The position numbers were made by a program, and so were the translations under genes. Of a stretch of 64,000 bases of DNA, positions 17,516 to 23,912 are shown one piece after another. The notes under the pieces were generated by a model, which ran no database searches, was not told where the DNA came from, and saw only the letters and a program-made list of their open reading frames with translations. The first letter of the stretch is position 1. Every line of letters starts with the position of its first letter. Source of the stretch: an uncultured Oscillospiraceae bacterium (GTDB lineage Bacteria; Bacillota; Clostridia; Oscillospirales; Ruminococcaceae); the NCBI GenBank assembly GCA_905197685.1, contig CAJJZS010000006.1:62001-126000 (forward strand), in the 5' to 3' direction.

Positions 17516-17902
17516 ATGATTGACAGAGAACTGATGGACGCGATCAGCCAGCTTTTGGACGTCAAATTGACAAACGAACTGGGTCCGATCAAGTATGAAA
17601 TCAAATCCATTAAAGATGAAGTCCGCGAAATCAAGGACGAGGTTCGGGAAATCAAAGCCGAAGTAAAAACAGGGCGCGAGGATATCAAGAGCCTTTCCCA
17701 AACGGTGGAAGGGGTTGAAAAGCGTCTGAAAAAGGTGGAACTGATCCAAGAAAACGATATTCAGCAGGAAATTCGCCAGCTGTTTGAGGGTCAGCGCAAC
17801 ACTTTGGATCAATTCCAAAGCGTTCATGAAATCAATGACCGCGTCAAGGATATTCAGGGCGCCGTTGATGTACTCAAAGTGTTAACTGTAAAAAAGGTAT
17901 AA
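17516..17902 (+). CDS. coiled-coil protein of unknown function
   Basis: A 128-residue soluble protein that is almost entirely predicted helix. Residues about 25-55 contain three repeats of the heptad EIKDEVR, giving a regular I-x-x-x-V pattern, and a second helical stretch follows. No enzymatic motif, signal or membrane segment. The ATG at 17516 is preferred over a GTG four codons upstream because the GGCGG element overlaps the latter. Strong own promoter and terminator suggest an autonomous, perhaps horizontally acquired, single-gene unit. Confidence 0.7.
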   Translation: MIDRELMDAISQLLDVKLTNELGPIKYEIKSIKDEVREIKDEVREIKAEVKTGREDIKSLSQTVEGVEKRLKKVELIQENDIQQEIRQLFEGQRNTLDQFQSVHEINDRVKDIQGAVDVLKVLTVKKV

Positions 17903-17909
17903 AGCAACA

Positions 17910-17938
17910 AAAGAGGCTGTGAATCACAGCCTCTTTTT
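17910..17938. terminator. shared terminator between convergent genes
   Basis: Perfect 12-bp stem AAAGAGGCTGTG/CACAGCCTCTTT with a three-base loop and T-tract on both strands. The TGA of the convergent M50 gene (17924-17926) lies inside the stem-loop. Confidence 0.9.
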
Positions 17939-18511
17939 CGTTCCCTTTTCTGTTTCCTGTAAAAGCAAAAGCAACCACAAAATCAATAACCCCGCATTCT
18001 GTCGTAAAAAAAGCAGAATACATCCTGCTAAAAATGCAAGGGCAAGGGTGACAGCGCTTATCTTTTTACAGATTTTTTGCGCCGATTGCAAAGAAATGCG
18101 CCGCTGCAAAGCACAAAATAATGCCTGCCCTCCGTCCAAGGACGGTAAAGGGCAAAGCTCAAACAATCCCAACGCGCAGTGAACGGCGGAAAAGGGAAGA
18201 TTTCCGCTTTCAAACAAACAAAGCGCCGCGCACAAATTTGCGCACGGTCCCGACAGATGCACCGCCGCTTCTCCCCGCAGCGAAAGGTTTTCTTCCCGTT
18301 CTATGCGAATCCCGCCAAAACAGAACCGAATTTCCCGTATCTGCTCTCCCAAGAAAAACAACACCGCAAGATGCCCCGCTTCGTGCAGACAGACCGCCGC
18401 CAAACACATTCCGCCCATTCCGCCGAAATCCATCAGCAGAAAAAGGCAAATCATCAAAAAGAAGCCAAATTCTGCCTGAACGCAAACTTTTTTAATTGCC
18501 CGCCGCTTCAT
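17924..18511 (-). CDS. SpoIVFB-like intramembrane metalloprotease (M50)
   Basis: A 195-residue multi-spanning membrane protein with the site-2-protease motifs HEAGH at residues 43-47 in a membrane segment and LPSLDGGQ further on. It is close in length and neighbourhood to SpoIVFB, the mother-cell protease that activates pro-sigma-K, and it overlaps the SpoIVFA-like gene by 20 bp. Whether pro-sigma-K is the substrate here is inferred, not shown. Its stop codon lies inside the shared terminator. Confidence 0.82.
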   Translation of the reverse strand: MKRRAIKKVCVQAEFGFFLMICLFLLMDFGGMGGMCLAAVCLHEAGHLAVLFFLGEQIREIRFCFGGIRIEREENLSLRGEAAVHLSGPCANLCAALCLFESGNLPFSAVHCALGLFELCPLPSLDGGQALFCALQRRISLQSAQKICKKISAVTLALAFLAGCILLFLRQNAGLLILWLLLLLQETEKGTKKRL

Positions 18512-19352
18512 CTTTTTTCCTCACCTTTAAAGAGAACAGCGGGTTTGCCTTTTTCCCCTGAATTTCCACCTCAAAGTGGAGATGGGGACCGGTTGAAATG
18601 CCGGTGCTGCCCACCAGCGCGATGCGGTCACCCCGGGCAAGGTGTTCCCCCTCCTTTGCCCAAATCTCACTGCAATGGTTATAGGTGGTTCTCAGACGGT
18701 CGGAATGGCGCAGAATCACAAAGTTGCCGTAGCTGTCATTGTATCCCGTTTGCTCTACCACGCCGGGCAGAGCGGCAAAAATATCGCTTCCCTGCGCCGC
18801 CGCAATATCCACCCCTTTGTGAAAATCCTCTTCCCCGCTGACCGGATGTTTCCTCCAACCAAACAGAGAGGTAATCGGACCGCTGACCGGAGAACGCATC
18901 TGCGCCGTGAGCAAATACGGGGCGAGGGTTGTTCCCTCATGCGCCTGTTTGAGGGTTGGGGCGGGCAGCTCCCCGCCCTGCCCGCTTGCCCCGAGCGTTT
19001 CTTTAAACTGTTCTTCATACGGAACAAGCTGCCGAGAAACGGTCTGCTGAATCTGTTCCAAAATTTCTTCCGCGCCCCCGTTCCAGAAATGGCAAACAGA
19101 ATCCCTCACCCCAAGAATCAACTTTTTTGCCTGTTGATTGTCCCAAAAACATTCTTCCCCCACACCGCATATCAGCTCTGCCGCTTCGATTGCTGCCTGC
19201 TTTGCCTCTCCCCCCGCCTGTGATGCGGTAAAAAACGCTGCCGCCGCAAGCAGACAGATTCCCGATTGAAAACAAATCATGCTGAAAAACCGTTCTTCTT
19301 TCTTTTCTTCCGACAGTTTTCTATGACTTTTTTCCCTGTTTTGTCTGTCCAT
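18492..19352 (-). CDS. SpoIVFA-like membrane-anchored M23 peptidase
   Basis: A 286-residue protein: basic N-terminus, one membrane segment (about 24-44), a linker and a C-terminal LytM/M23 domain. The zinc ligands appear intact: H178 and D182 in FHKGVDIA, and HLHFEV with H257/H259, so unlike many sporulation paralogues it could be catalytically active. Overlap with the M50 gene and the conserved spoIVFA-spoIVFB order suggest it controls the protease during engulfment-stage sporulation. GGGAGGG ribosome binding site. Confidence 0.8.
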   Translation of the reverse strand: MDRQNREKSHRKLSEEKKEERFFSMICFQSGICLLAAAAFFTASQAGGEAKQAAIEAAELICGVGEECFWDNQQAKKLILGVRDSVCHFWNGGAEEILEQIQQTVSRQLVPYEEQFKETLGASGQGGELPAPTLKQAHEGTTLAPYLLTAQMRSPVSGPITSLFGWRKHPVSGEEDFHKGVDIAAAQGSDIFAALPGVVEQTGYNDSYGNFVILRHSDRLRTTYNHCSEIWAKEGEHLARGDRIALVGSTGISTGPHLHFEVEIQGKKANPLFSLKVRKKDEAAGN

Positions 19353-19459
19353 CTTTTTCCCTCCCTTACTGTATCTTATTCCGTTTTTTATGAAAACAGA
19401 ACTAAGGGAAAGAAAATTTTATAAAATAAATTTCAGAAACCGGCAGAGATTTTATAAAT

Positions 19460-19510
19460 AAAAAAAACAACCAAAGTATCCCCCTTGACGGAAAGTAACT
19501 TTGGTTGTAT
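19460..19510 (-). terminator. terminator of toxin mRNA, enclosing the antitoxin promoter
   Basis: Perfect 11-bp inverted repeat ACAACCAAAGT (19467-19477) / ACTTTGGTTGT (19498-19508), 20-bp loop, followed on the minus strand by eight T. The -35 and part of the -10 of the plus-strand antitoxin promoter lie within it. Confidence 0.75.
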
Positions 19511-19513
19511 AAT
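19485..19513 (+). promoter_or_regulatory. antitoxin RNA promoter, copy 1
   Basis: TTGACG, 17-bp spacer, TATAAT. Start near 19520. The sequence is repeated almost exactly in copy 2 (19824-19852). Confidence 0.85.
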
Positions 19514-19519
19514 TGGTAT

Positions 19520-19623
19520 CAGAAGGACGGCTTCCCGTTCCAGCGGGAAACGGTCAACTTAATTTCAATATCTTATTTGAAAATTGCCGCTTCCGCGCAT
19601 TATAAGGGAGCGGTTATTTTCTT
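19520..19623 (+). ncRNA. candidate type I antitoxin RNA, copy 1
   Basis: About 100 nt, from the strong promoter to a terminator. It has a 5' hairpin (TTCCCG/CGGGAA) and a 3' hairpin CCGCTTCC/GGGAGCGG with TTATTTTCTT. It is antisense to the last codons and 3' region of the toxin mRNA, the geometry known for txpA/RatA and bsrG/SR4 in Bacillus subtilis. Confidence 0.7.
19587..19623 (+). terminator. antitoxin terminator, copy 1
   Basis: Eight-bp stem with one G-U pair (19587-19594 with 19606-19613) followed by a T-rich run; the toxin stop codon (19614-19616) is directly at the stem base. Confidence 0.7.
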
Positions 19624-19700
19624 GTTACAGAGATTCTGTATACAAGATCGACAACCGCGACAATAAGTAACAGTAATGTTAAAACATCGTTTGTACTCAT
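19614..19700 (-). CDS. small hydrophobic peptide, type I toxin candidate
   Basis: A 28-residue peptide too short for ordinary gene finding: MSTNDVLT start, a hydrophobic core of leucine, isoleucine and valine with one aspartate (D18), and a basic end (SVTRK). This is the layout of the TxpA/BsrG/Hol_Tox group of membrane toxins, many of which begin MST-. A GGGAGG ribosome binding site lies seven bases upstream, but it is held in a hairpin, as in type I toxin mRNAs. It has a good minus-strand promoter and is opposed by an antisense RNA. Membrane action is inferred from family resemblance. Confidence 0.75.
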   Translation of the reverse strand: MSTNDVLTLLLLIVAVVDLVYRISVTRK

Positions 19701-19702
19701 AC

Positions 19703-19726
19703 GGTCACCTCCCTTGAGAGTTGACC
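19703..19726 (-). promoter_or_regulatory. hairpin sequestering the toxin ribosome binding site
   Basis: Outer stem GGTCA/TGACC and inner stem CTCTC/GGGAG with a two-base loop; the GGGAGG Shine-Dalgarno is fully paired. Restricts translation of the toxin, as in known type I systems. Confidence 0.7.
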
Positions 19727-19748
19727 GCGCCGTCCTTCCGATAAAAAT

Positions 19749-19777
19749 ACTATATCACAGTTTGAGTAATTTGTAAA
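19749..19777 (-). promoter_or_regulatory. toxin mRNA promoter, copy 1
   Basis: TTTACA, 17-bp spacer, TATAGT on the minus strand; start near 19742. The transcript to the 19460 terminator would be about 280 nt and cover the whole antitoxin gene. Confidence 0.8.
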
Positions 19778-19800
19778 GATTTGTCGAAGATTATGGCAAT

Positions 19801-19847
19801 AAAAAACAACCAAAGTATCCCCCTTGACGGAAAGCAACTTTGGTTGT
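19801..19847 (-). terminator. toxin-side terminator, copy 2
   Basis: Same 11-bp inverted repeat as copy 1 (19806-19816 with 19837-19847) with six T on the minus strand; again encloses the plus-strand promoter. Confidence 0.65.
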
Positions 19848-19852
19848 ATAAT
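19824..19852 (+). promoter_or_regulatory. antitoxin RNA promoter, copy 2
   Basis: TTGACG, 17 bp, TATAAT; identical to copy 1 apart from one spacer base. Confidence 0.85.
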
Positions 19853-19858
19853 TGGTAT

Positions 19859-19955
19859 CAGAAGGACGGCTTCCCGTTGGCGCGGGCGGTCATTCCCAAA
19901 TCTTGTGTTGTTTGAAGAAATGCCGCTCTGGTCACAGGGTGGCTATTTCTTTATG
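19859..19955 (+). ncRNA. candidate antitoxin RNA, copy 2
   Basis: Same promoter and layout as copy 1. The terminator hairpin (GCCGCTCT 19922-19929 with AGGGTGGC 19936-19943) differs in sequence from copy 1 but keeps eight paired positions through G-U pairs, so the RNA structure is conserved although the loop and flanks have diverged. An 8-nt T-rich run follows. Confidence 0.6.
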
Positions 19956-19993
19956 TATGTTAAGATACCAAAGAAGGAGATACTTTTAGTTTC
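19943..19993 (-). pseudogene. C-terminal remnant of a second type I toxin
   Basis: Sixteen open codons ending in -GILTYIKK and a TAG that occupies exactly the position of the copy 1 toxin stop (directly at the base of the antitoxin terminator). Upstream the frame is closed by TGA at 19994-19996 and there is no start codon or ribosome binding site; the sequence where the N-terminus should be is taken by a structured repeat (20024-20108). Interpretation as a beheaded toxin is inferred from alignment of the flanks. Confidence 0.4.
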
Positions 19994-20023
19994 TCAAAAA
20001 AATTGGCTAAGTGTTGTATCTCC

Positions 20024-20108
20024 CGGAAAATCGAATTTCATTCGATTTTCGAGCGACAGAACGCAAAAGAAGGACAGGCACAAAACTACAACTGTCGCTT
20101 CTCTTCCG
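20024..20108. repeat. structured repeat element, copy A
   Basis: A 10-bp perfect hairpin GAAAATCGAA/TTCGATTTTC (20026-20050), then stem AGCGACAG/CTGTCGCT (20052-20059 with 20092-20099), then a closing CGG/CCG. It is a diverged copy of 20322-20410 with a compensatory base-pair change in the second stem. Confidence 0.6.
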
Positions 20109-20116
20109 ATAAAAAT

Positions 20117-20145
20117 ACTATATCATAATTTGTGTGAATTGTAAA
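20117..20145 (-). promoter_or_regulatory. toxin-type promoter, copy 2
   Basis: TTTACA, 17 bp, TATAGT on the minus strand, like copy 1. It would now transcribe the structured repeat and the toxin remnant. Confidence 0.7.
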
Positions 20146-20170
20146 GATTTGTTGAAAATCACTGATTGTA

Positions 20171-20195
20171 AAGCCGCCCAATGGGCGGCTTTTTT
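20171..20195 (+). terminator. plus-strand terminator
   Basis: GCCGCCC/GGGCGGC stem with three-base loop and six T on the plus strand only. The only plausible upstream promoter is the copy 2 antitoxin promoter. Confidence 0.75.
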
Positions 20196-20197
20196 AT

Positions 20198-20297
20198 ATG
20201 GGGCTATGCGCCCCATGCCCGCAGTTCCTTTCTTATGAAGAAGAAATAGACAAACAAGTTTGTCTGCCAAAGATTCATTAGGGGAAGTTTCCCCTAA
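20198..20297. repeat. cluster of perfect palindromes
   Basis: Three hairpins in 100 bp without coding sequence: ATGGGGC/GCCCCAT (20198-20216), AGACAAAC/GTTTGTCT (20248-20265) and TTAGGGGAA/TTCCCCTAA with a 2-bp loop (20278-20297). They resemble building blocks of non-coding mobile repeats. Confidence 0.55.
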
Positions 20298-20321
20298 TAC
20301 CCCTCTGTTACCGGACAGACT

Positions 20322-20410
20322 ACCGAAAAATCGAACGCAGGTGAGATTTTTGAGTGACAGTACACAAAGGTCAGTTTTTCTCAAAACTAAAACTGTCACT
20401 TGCCATCGGT
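20322..20410. repeat. structured repeat element, copy B
   Basis: Closing stem ACCGA/TCGGT (20322-20326 with 20406-20410), hairpin AAAAATC/GATTTTT (20326-20332 with 20345-20351), and long stem AGTGACAGT/ACTGTCACT (20353-20361 with 20392-20400) enclosing AGTTTT/AAAACT with loop TCTC. Pairs with copy A at 20024-20108. Confidence 0.6.
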
Positions 20411-20446
20411 GTTCCTAAGCAAAAAATCGGTAATTCTATAAGTATC

Positions 20447-20484
20447 CTCTTTGGAAAAGCTTTTCGGGGAGCATATCCAAAGAG
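20447..20484. repeat. inverted repeat
   Basis: Eight-bp arms CTCTTTGG/CCAAAGAG enclosing the palindrome AAAAGCTTTT. Part of the same palindrome-rich, non-coding stretch. Confidence 0.45.
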
Positions 20485-20511
20485 AAGGCAGAGAAATTCA
20501 CAAAAGGGAAG

Positions 20512-20535
20512 AGCCGCCCGATGGGCGGCTTTTTT
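20512..20535 (+). terminator. plus-strand terminator closing the palindrome region
   Basis: AGCCGCCC/GGGCGGCT stem, three-base loop, six T on the plus strand. Nearly identical to the terminator at 20171-20195, so the two bracket the 20196-20511 repeat region. Confidence 0.75.
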
Positions 20536-20543
20536 GTTTTCTT

Positions 20544-21548
20544 CTAAAGCGGCAGCATGATTTCGGTGGCAAAAACGCCGGGTTCGTTTTTACGGTTGAT
20601 AAAGCCGCCGTATTTTTCTACGGTGTTATCAATTCGTTTTAAGCCGTGTCCGTGATTGCCGCGCTTGGCAGTGATGTACTCGTTATCCAACTTTTTTATC
20701 ACCTCGCCGGTGGCGTTTGTCACCGAAATATAAAGCTGTTTACGGAATACGCCGATATACAGGCGCAGAAAGCGTTCTTCCTGCGGCAGCTTCTCACAGG
20801 CTTCCACCGCGTTATCCACCAAATTGCCGATTAAAACGCACAGGTCAATATCGCTGACTGTCAGGCTTTGCGGAACAGACGCTTTATAATTGACGGAAAT
20901 ATTCTGCTTGATTGCATAGGAGAGCTTGGAATTTAGAATGGCGTCCAAAGAAACATTCCCGCTTTCCACCAATTGGCGAATATCGTCCAAATCCTGCTCC
21001 AATCGGCTGAGATACTCATTGGCAAGTTCCAACTGATTCATCTGAATCTGCGCCTTGAGCGCCTGAAGGTGATTATGGTAATCGTGCCGCCAACCACGCA
21101 TGGTGAGATAGAGGTTTTGCACCTCCTCCACCTGTTTTTTCACCACTTTATTCTGATATTCCTGCATACTTTCTTCATAGCTGCGCCGCAAAAATCGCTG
21201 ATTATTTTCTGCCAGAAAAAATATCGCTGTCATCAAGGCGAAAAAAGCAGGGGTTTTACTCTGCCACTCGGTCTGCATCAGAGCGCAGCCTATTTCTACA
21301 ATATAAAACAAGCCGAAAAAGGTCCACGAAACCCGTTGACTGCCCAAATGCAGCATGGCAAATCCTCCGGCAATCAGCAAAAAGATTCCCCAAATTCCAT
21401 ACTGCTCCGACAAAACAAGCAAAACGGCAGGCAATCCAAGCGCCCACAGGCAAATCAGCCATTTTGCTCCTCTGCTTTTTAACAAGGCAAGATGAAAATA
21501 GAGGAAAACTGCCAAAAAGCAGCCCAAGCCAACCGTTTTTTCCGTCAT
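20544..21548 (-). CDS. AgrC/LytS-like sensor histidine kinase (GHKL ATPase)
   Basis: A 334-residue membrane histidine kinase. Residues about 5-120 form several membrane segments without an evident extracellular domain. The phosphoacceptor region is WRHDYHNHLQ near residue 150, followed by the ATP-binding N box (IGNLVDNAVEAC) and G box (GNHGHGL) of the HATPase_c_5 class. Its start overlaps the response regulator stop (ATGA), so the pair is one operon. The ligand is unknown; no peptide precursor gene is adjacent. Confidence 0.87.
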   Translation of the reverse strand: MTEKTVGLGCFLAVFLYFHLALLKSRGAKWLICLWALGLPAVLLVLSEQYGIWGIFLLIAGGFAMLHLGSQRVSWTFFGLFYIVEIGCALMQTEWQSKTPAFFALMTAIFFLAENNQRFLRRSYEESMQEYQNKVVKKQVEEVQNLYLTMRGWRHDYHNHLQALKAQIQMNQLELANEYLSRLEQDLDDIRQLVESGNVSLDAILNSKLSYAIKQNISVNYKASVPQSLTVSDIDLCVLIGNLVDNAVEACEKLPQEERFLRLYIGVFRKQLYISVTNATGEVIKKLDNEYITAKRGNHGHGLKRIDNTVEKYGGFINRKNEPGVFATEIMLPL

Positions 21549-22261
21549 TGGATTTCCCCCTCCTTATAATAACGGATAAACGCTTCATTCAGCGGTCGAT
21601 ACGCGCTGCGGGAAACAGGGATTTTTTCACCGTTATCCAAAATACAGTCGGCGCGGGCAATTCCGGTAACATGAGCAAGGTTGACGCAAAAGCTGCGATG
21701 AGTCATAACAAAACGCTCGTCCAGCTGCGGTTTGATTTTAACAAAGGAAGCTTTCTGACGCAGCTGTCCCTGTTTACAATGGTAAATCAAAAAATGCCCC
21801 TGCGATTCCACCGCAAAAATTTCATCGAAATACAGCTTTTTTATTTCCCCTTCTGTTTCTATCAGCAAGCTCTTTCGGGTTTGCGTTTCGGAACGCTTTG
21901 CTGCCAAATCCAACAGCTCAAACAGTTTTTCCTGCCGCACAGGTTTGAGCAGGTAGCGCGCCGCCTGCACCTCATATCCCTCGGGCGCGTATTCCCTTAC
22001 TCCGGTCAAAAAGGCAATCAAAACGCTTTTATCACTTTGCCGAATCTTTTTTGATAAAGCAATTCCGTCAATTCCTTCCATCTGAATATCGAGCAGCATA
22101 CAATCAAAATCAAAGGTTTCTTCTGTTTGAAACAACAACTCCTGCGCATTGGAATAATGAACTATCTTACAGGGGATTTTTTTCTTCTGCGACCAATCCG
22201 ACACCATCTTTTCCAACAGAAGGTGAACCGAGGGTTCATCATCACAAAAACAAATCCGCAT
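21545..22261 (-). CDS. LytTR-family response regulator
   Basis: A 238-residue regulator: receiver domain with acidic pocket CDDE (6-9) and phosphoacceptor D58 in LLDIQM, then a C-terminal LytTR DNA-binding domain (about 135-235). I place the start at 22261, where GGCGGG precedes the ATG; an in-frame ATG 13 codons upstream lacks a ribosome binding site. Works with the adjacent kinase; target promoters are not evident in the window. Confidence 0.9.
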   Translation of the reverse strand: MRICFCDDEPSVHLLLEKMVSDWSQKKKIPCKIVHYSNAQELLFQTEETFDFDCMLLDIQMEGIDGIALSKKIRQSDKSVLIAFLTGVREYAPEGYEVQAARYLLKPVRQEKLFELLDLAAKRSETQTRKSLLIETEGEIKKLYFDEIFAVESQGHFLIYHCKQGQLRQKASFVKIKPQLDERFVMTHRSFCVNLAHVTGIARADCILDNGEKIPVSRSAYRPLNEAFIRYYKEGEIQ

Positions 22262-22321
22262 TTCTTTCCCGCCTTTCCGAAAAAACGCCTGCTCCGTCAC
22301 CGGGAGAAAGCGATTTTTTTT

Positions 22322-22350
22322 ATTTTACTATAAGCAGAGGAAAAATTCAA
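22322..22350 (-). promoter_or_regulatory. promoter of the LytTR two-component operon
   Basis: TTGAAT, 17-bp spacer, TAAAAT on the minus strand, about 60 bp before the regulator start and directly after the spoIVA terminator. Confidence 0.6.
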
Positions 22351-22362
22351 ATCAAAAGCAAA

Positions 22363-22403
22363 ACATAAGGACCCGTGATACCTTATATCACAGGTCCTTA
22401 TGT
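22363..22403 (-). terminator. terminator after spoIVA
   Basis: Eleven-bp stem ACATAAGGACC/GGTCCTTATGT with a further GTGATA/TATCAC extension; T-rich downstream on the minus strand. It begins 3 bp from the spoIVA stop. Confidence 0.88.
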
Positions 22404-22406
22404 TCT

Positions 22407-23885
22407 TTATAAAATAATGCAGATTAAGCCGTTGCAGCCCTCGTTAATCATGCGCTCAATCGTTTCCTGCATCTTAATGCGCGCGTCGGCAGGCAGGCGA
22501 TAAAGCTTGTTATGAAGCCCCTCATTGACCAATTCGTGCAGGGATTTTCCGAAGATATTGCTCTCCCAAATCTTTTTGGGATCGTCCTCAAATTCCTGAA
22601 GCAGGCTCATCACCAGTTCTTCCGACTGTTTTTCGCTGCCGACAATCGGACTGACCTCGGTAGTAATGTCTGCGCGCAGCATATGGATAGACGGTGCTGA
22701 GGCTTTTAGTCTGACCCCATAGCGTCCGCCCTGCTTGACAATCTGCGGTTCTTCCAAGCTCAATTCCTCCAGCGACGGCATCACAATGCCGTACCCGGTT
22801 GCCGCTACCTCCTCCAACGCTCCTTTTACCTTGTCGTATTCCTTTTTCATCTGCGCCAAACTGCACAGGCAGGGCAGCAACCCTTCTTCTCCGCCGATTT
22901 CCAGCCCTGTGGCTTCGCTGAGAATATCATAAAACAGATTCGGTTTGACCAAAAGATTGAGCATTACCTTGCCGTGTCCGAGGTCCATTCCGCTGATTTG
23001 CGCTTGAGAAAGGTGTTCGCACTGCATCAAAACAGGCAGATAGGACTGCACCTGACTGATTCTGCTGATTTTACTGCATGACTGACAGATTGCCTGATAC
23101 AGCTCTTCTTTGAGCCAGTGTCCCTTTTGCAGAGAAAGAATCCAGCGGGGAAGATTTACCTTAATTTCTTTAACCGGAAATTCCATCAAAACATTGGAAA
23201 GGATTCGGCGAATATCACTTTCGCACAGCTCCAAGCAGTTGACCGCAAGGACGGGAACCCCGTATTTTTCCTGCATCTGCTCGCTGAGTTCTCTTGCCTG
23301 CGCCCCCATCGGCTGACGGCAGTTAAGCAAGACGGCAAAGGGTTTTTCCAGCTCCTGAAGCTCATGAATGACCCGTTCCTCCGCTTCTTCGTATTCTTCC
23401 CGCGGAATATCGCTGATAGAACCGTCCGAAGTAACCACCAACCCAATGGTGGAGTGCTCCTGAATGACCTTTTGCGTGCCGATTTCTGCCGCCATATTAA
23501 AGGGAATCTCCTGTTCAAACCACGGCGTCATCACCATGCGCGGCTGTTCATTTTCCACATATCCCAAAGAACTCGGTACAATATATCCCACACAGTCAAT
23601 CATTCTGACATTCAGCCTTGCATTGTGTTCCAACTCGATATTAACCGCTTCTTCCGGGATAAATTTCGGTTCGGTGGTCATAATCGTTTTTCCCGCTGCC
23701 GACTGCGGAAGCTCGTCGATTGCCCGCTCTTTAAAATATTCGCTTTCGATATTGGGAATGACAAGATTTTCCATAAACTTTTTAATAAAGGTGGATTTTC
23801 CCGTGCGAACCGGTCCGACCACTCCGATATAAATATCGCCTCCGGTCCGTTGGGCAATATCGCTGTATATGCTGCGGCTATCCAT
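22407..23885 (-). CDS. spoIVA: stage IV sporulation protein A
   Basis: A 492-residue SpoIVA, the ATPase that polymerises around the forespore and anchors the spore coat. Walker A is in the N-terminal GPVRTGKST (about 25-33); the middle and C-terminal domains match the family length, and it ends in the short hydrophobic tail that contacts SpoVM in Bacillus. GAAGGAGTG ribosome binding site. It is 27 bp after the SPOCS-LysM gene and shares its SigE-like promoter. Confidence 0.98.
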   Translation of the reverse strand: MDSRSIYSDIAQRTGGDIYIGVVGPVRTGKSTFIKKFMENLVIPNIESEYFKERAIDELPQSAAGKTIMTTEPKFIPEEAVNIELEHNARLNVRMIDCVGYIVPSSLGYVENEQPRMVMTPWFEQEIPFNMAAEIGTQKVIQEHSTIGLVVTSDGSISDIPREEYEEAEERVIHELQELEKPFAVLLNCRQPMGAQARELSEQMQEKYGVPVLAVNCLELCESDIRRILSNVLMEFPVKEIKVNLPRWILSLQKGHWLKEELYQAICQSCSKISRISQVQSYLPVLMQCEHLSQAQISGMDLGHGKVMLNLLVKPNLFYDILSEATGLEIGGEEGLLPCLCSLAQMKKEYDKVKGALEEVAATGYGIVMPSLEELSLEEPQIVKQGGRYGVRLKASAPSIHMLRADITTEVSPIVGSEKQSEELVMSLLQEFEDDPKKIWESNIFGKSLHELVNEGLHNKLYRLPADARIKMQETIERMINEGCNGLICIIL

Positions 23886-23912
23886 TCTGTCATCACTCCT
23901 TCTTTTTATTCT

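Noticed and set aside
19353..19460. SigE-type promoter before the SpoIVFA-like gene
   Set aside because: A GATACAGT sequence lies near the start, but the spacing to a possible -35 is too short and it sits against the ribosome binding site.
19824..20144. 106-codon frame across the second toxin-antitoxin copy
   Set aside because: Starts within the -35 element of a promoter and runs through terminator and repeat hairpins; no ribosome binding site.
20118..20399. 93-codon minus frame through the palindrome cluster
   Set aside because: It is composed of repeat sequence, begins and ends in hairpin arms, and lacks a ribosome binding site. Such frames are frequent artefacts of palindromic repeats.
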